From Calothrix anomala FACHB-343 (lineage in GTDB: Bacteria; Cyanobacteriota; Cyanobacteriia; Cyanobacteriales; Nostocaceae), in assembly GCF_014696435.1 (NCBI RefSeq), contig NZ_JACJQG010000003.1:168386-232385 (forward strand): DNA of 64,000 nt, read 5' to 3'. The first letter of the stretch is position 1. Each line of letters opens with the position of its first letter. Made by a program: the position numbers and the translations under genes. Shown here one piece after another: positions 63,780-64,000 of the stretch. The notes under the pieces are model-generated. The model made no database searches and had not been told where the DNA came from. It worked only from the letters and a program-made list of their open reading frames with translations.

Positions 63780-63899
63780 TGGGGTTAGAGCCTCGCCCAC
63801 TTCGGGTGAGCTTCAGTGCGCCGCTTCTAGGGCGACTTTATTCTACTAATCGGTAATGCGATTGGTAGATATGCTAGAATTAAGTTAGGAGGTGATTAA
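63780..63899 (+). promoter_or_regulatory. Probable left end and upstream region of the tnpB element
   Basis: Contains an imperfect hairpin CTCGCCCACTTCGGGTGAG (about 63792-63810) like those at the ends of IS200/IS605 elements, then AGGAGGTG (63887-63894) directly before the tnpB start. Confidence 0.4.
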
Positions 63900-64000
63900 A
63901 TGTTTAACCTGACTTACGAGTTTAAATTAAAGCCAACGCAGTCCCAAGTAGCCATATTTGAAGAATGGTTAGAAACCCATCGGCGTGTTTATAACCACGC
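63900..64000 (+). CDS. tnpB: TnpB (IS200/IS605 OrfB family), 5' part
   Basis: ATG 63900, strong AGGAGG ribosome site six bases upstream, open to the window end (33 codons). The peptide begins MFNLTYEFKLKPTQSQVAIF and continues EEWLETHRRVYNHA. This matches the N-terminal strand-helix of TnpB/OrfB proteins, RNA-guided nucleases ancestral to Cas12. Whether the gene is intact beyond the window, and whether a tnpA is present, cannot be seen. Confidence 0.85.
   Translation, partial: MFNLTYEFKLKPTQSQVAIFEEWLETHRRVYNH

Overview
The window looks like chromosome from a filamentous, probably heterocyst-forming cyanobacterium (Nostocales; Nostoc/Calothrix/Tolypothrix-like). The basis is an almost textbook NtcA, a tocopherol cyclase, a CpcS/CpeS-type phycobiliprotein lyase, many HIP1 octamers (GCGATCGC), heptanucleotide tandem repeats (STRRs) between genes, and large multidomain signalling proteins (caspase-STAND-WD40, kinase-AAA-histidine kinase, TPR-CHAT). 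No species can be fixed from sequence alone.

Layout. 1-932: 3' end of a DcuC-like dicarboxylate carrier. 1313-6790: a copper-handling cluster (DUF305/CopM-like protein, PacS/CopA-type Cu ATPase, membrane cupredoxin, MerR-family regulator) with two matching MerR-type operator-promoters; it is interrupted by a 21-bp tandem repeat array and a decayed IS200/IS605-like segment. 6945-12650: a secreted thioredoxin-like protein, a CoiA/GIY-YIG-like protein, Hsp20, a HEAT-repeat protein and a saccharopine-dehydrogenase-like protein. 13334-15784: TPR-CHAT protease-like protein. 16470-21902: ribokinase, HEAT protein, YqgF-like nuclease, DUF3084 protein and ntcA, which has an NtcA box in its own upstream region. 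22285-25024: fabI, hisB and an ABC ATPase. 25137-25948: wreck of an IS200/IS605-type element with a frameshifted small ORF. 26119-29427: SLBB polysaccharide-export protein and a DUF1400/alpha-beta hydrolase.

29747-31000 is a CRISPR array of 18 identical 37-bp repeats, transcribed on the minus strand by the usual ATTGAAAC criterion. It has a degenerate trailer on the left, a leader on the right, and no cas genes in the window. 31517-36932: stomatin-like protein, folP, tpiA, a PD-(D/E)XK-like protein and a dynamin/Era-like GTPase. 36967-40602: a DnaJ-TPR-WD40 gene, a WD40 gene broken by one in-frame stop, and tocopherol cyclase; the broken gene lies between two copies of the tocopherol cyclase 5' end. 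40636-42081: tRNA-Arg(CCT) followed by a tyrosine integrase.

42207-56393 is the most interesting part. It holds an 1818-aa Ser/Thr kinase-AAA-GAF-histidine kinase, a secreted SnoaL-like protein, and a 1.7-k-residue caspase-nSTAND-WD40-TPR protein whose 15 WD40 repeats are nearly identical except at a few positions and whose coding sequence contains a 62-bp mobile-repeat insertion. Divergent from the latter are two unrecognised genes: a small helical protein and a coiled-coil protein with a C-terminal membrane anchor. Together these resemble a bacterial NLR-like recognition and cell-death locus. 56705-61431: an RND efflux pump and its lipoprotein adaptor. 61926-63492: CpcS/CpeS lyase and an SDR oxidoreductase. 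The window ends inside a tnpB gene. At least four families of short, inverted-repeat mobile elements are scattered between genes; one copy supplies a stop codon and another lies in a reading frame.
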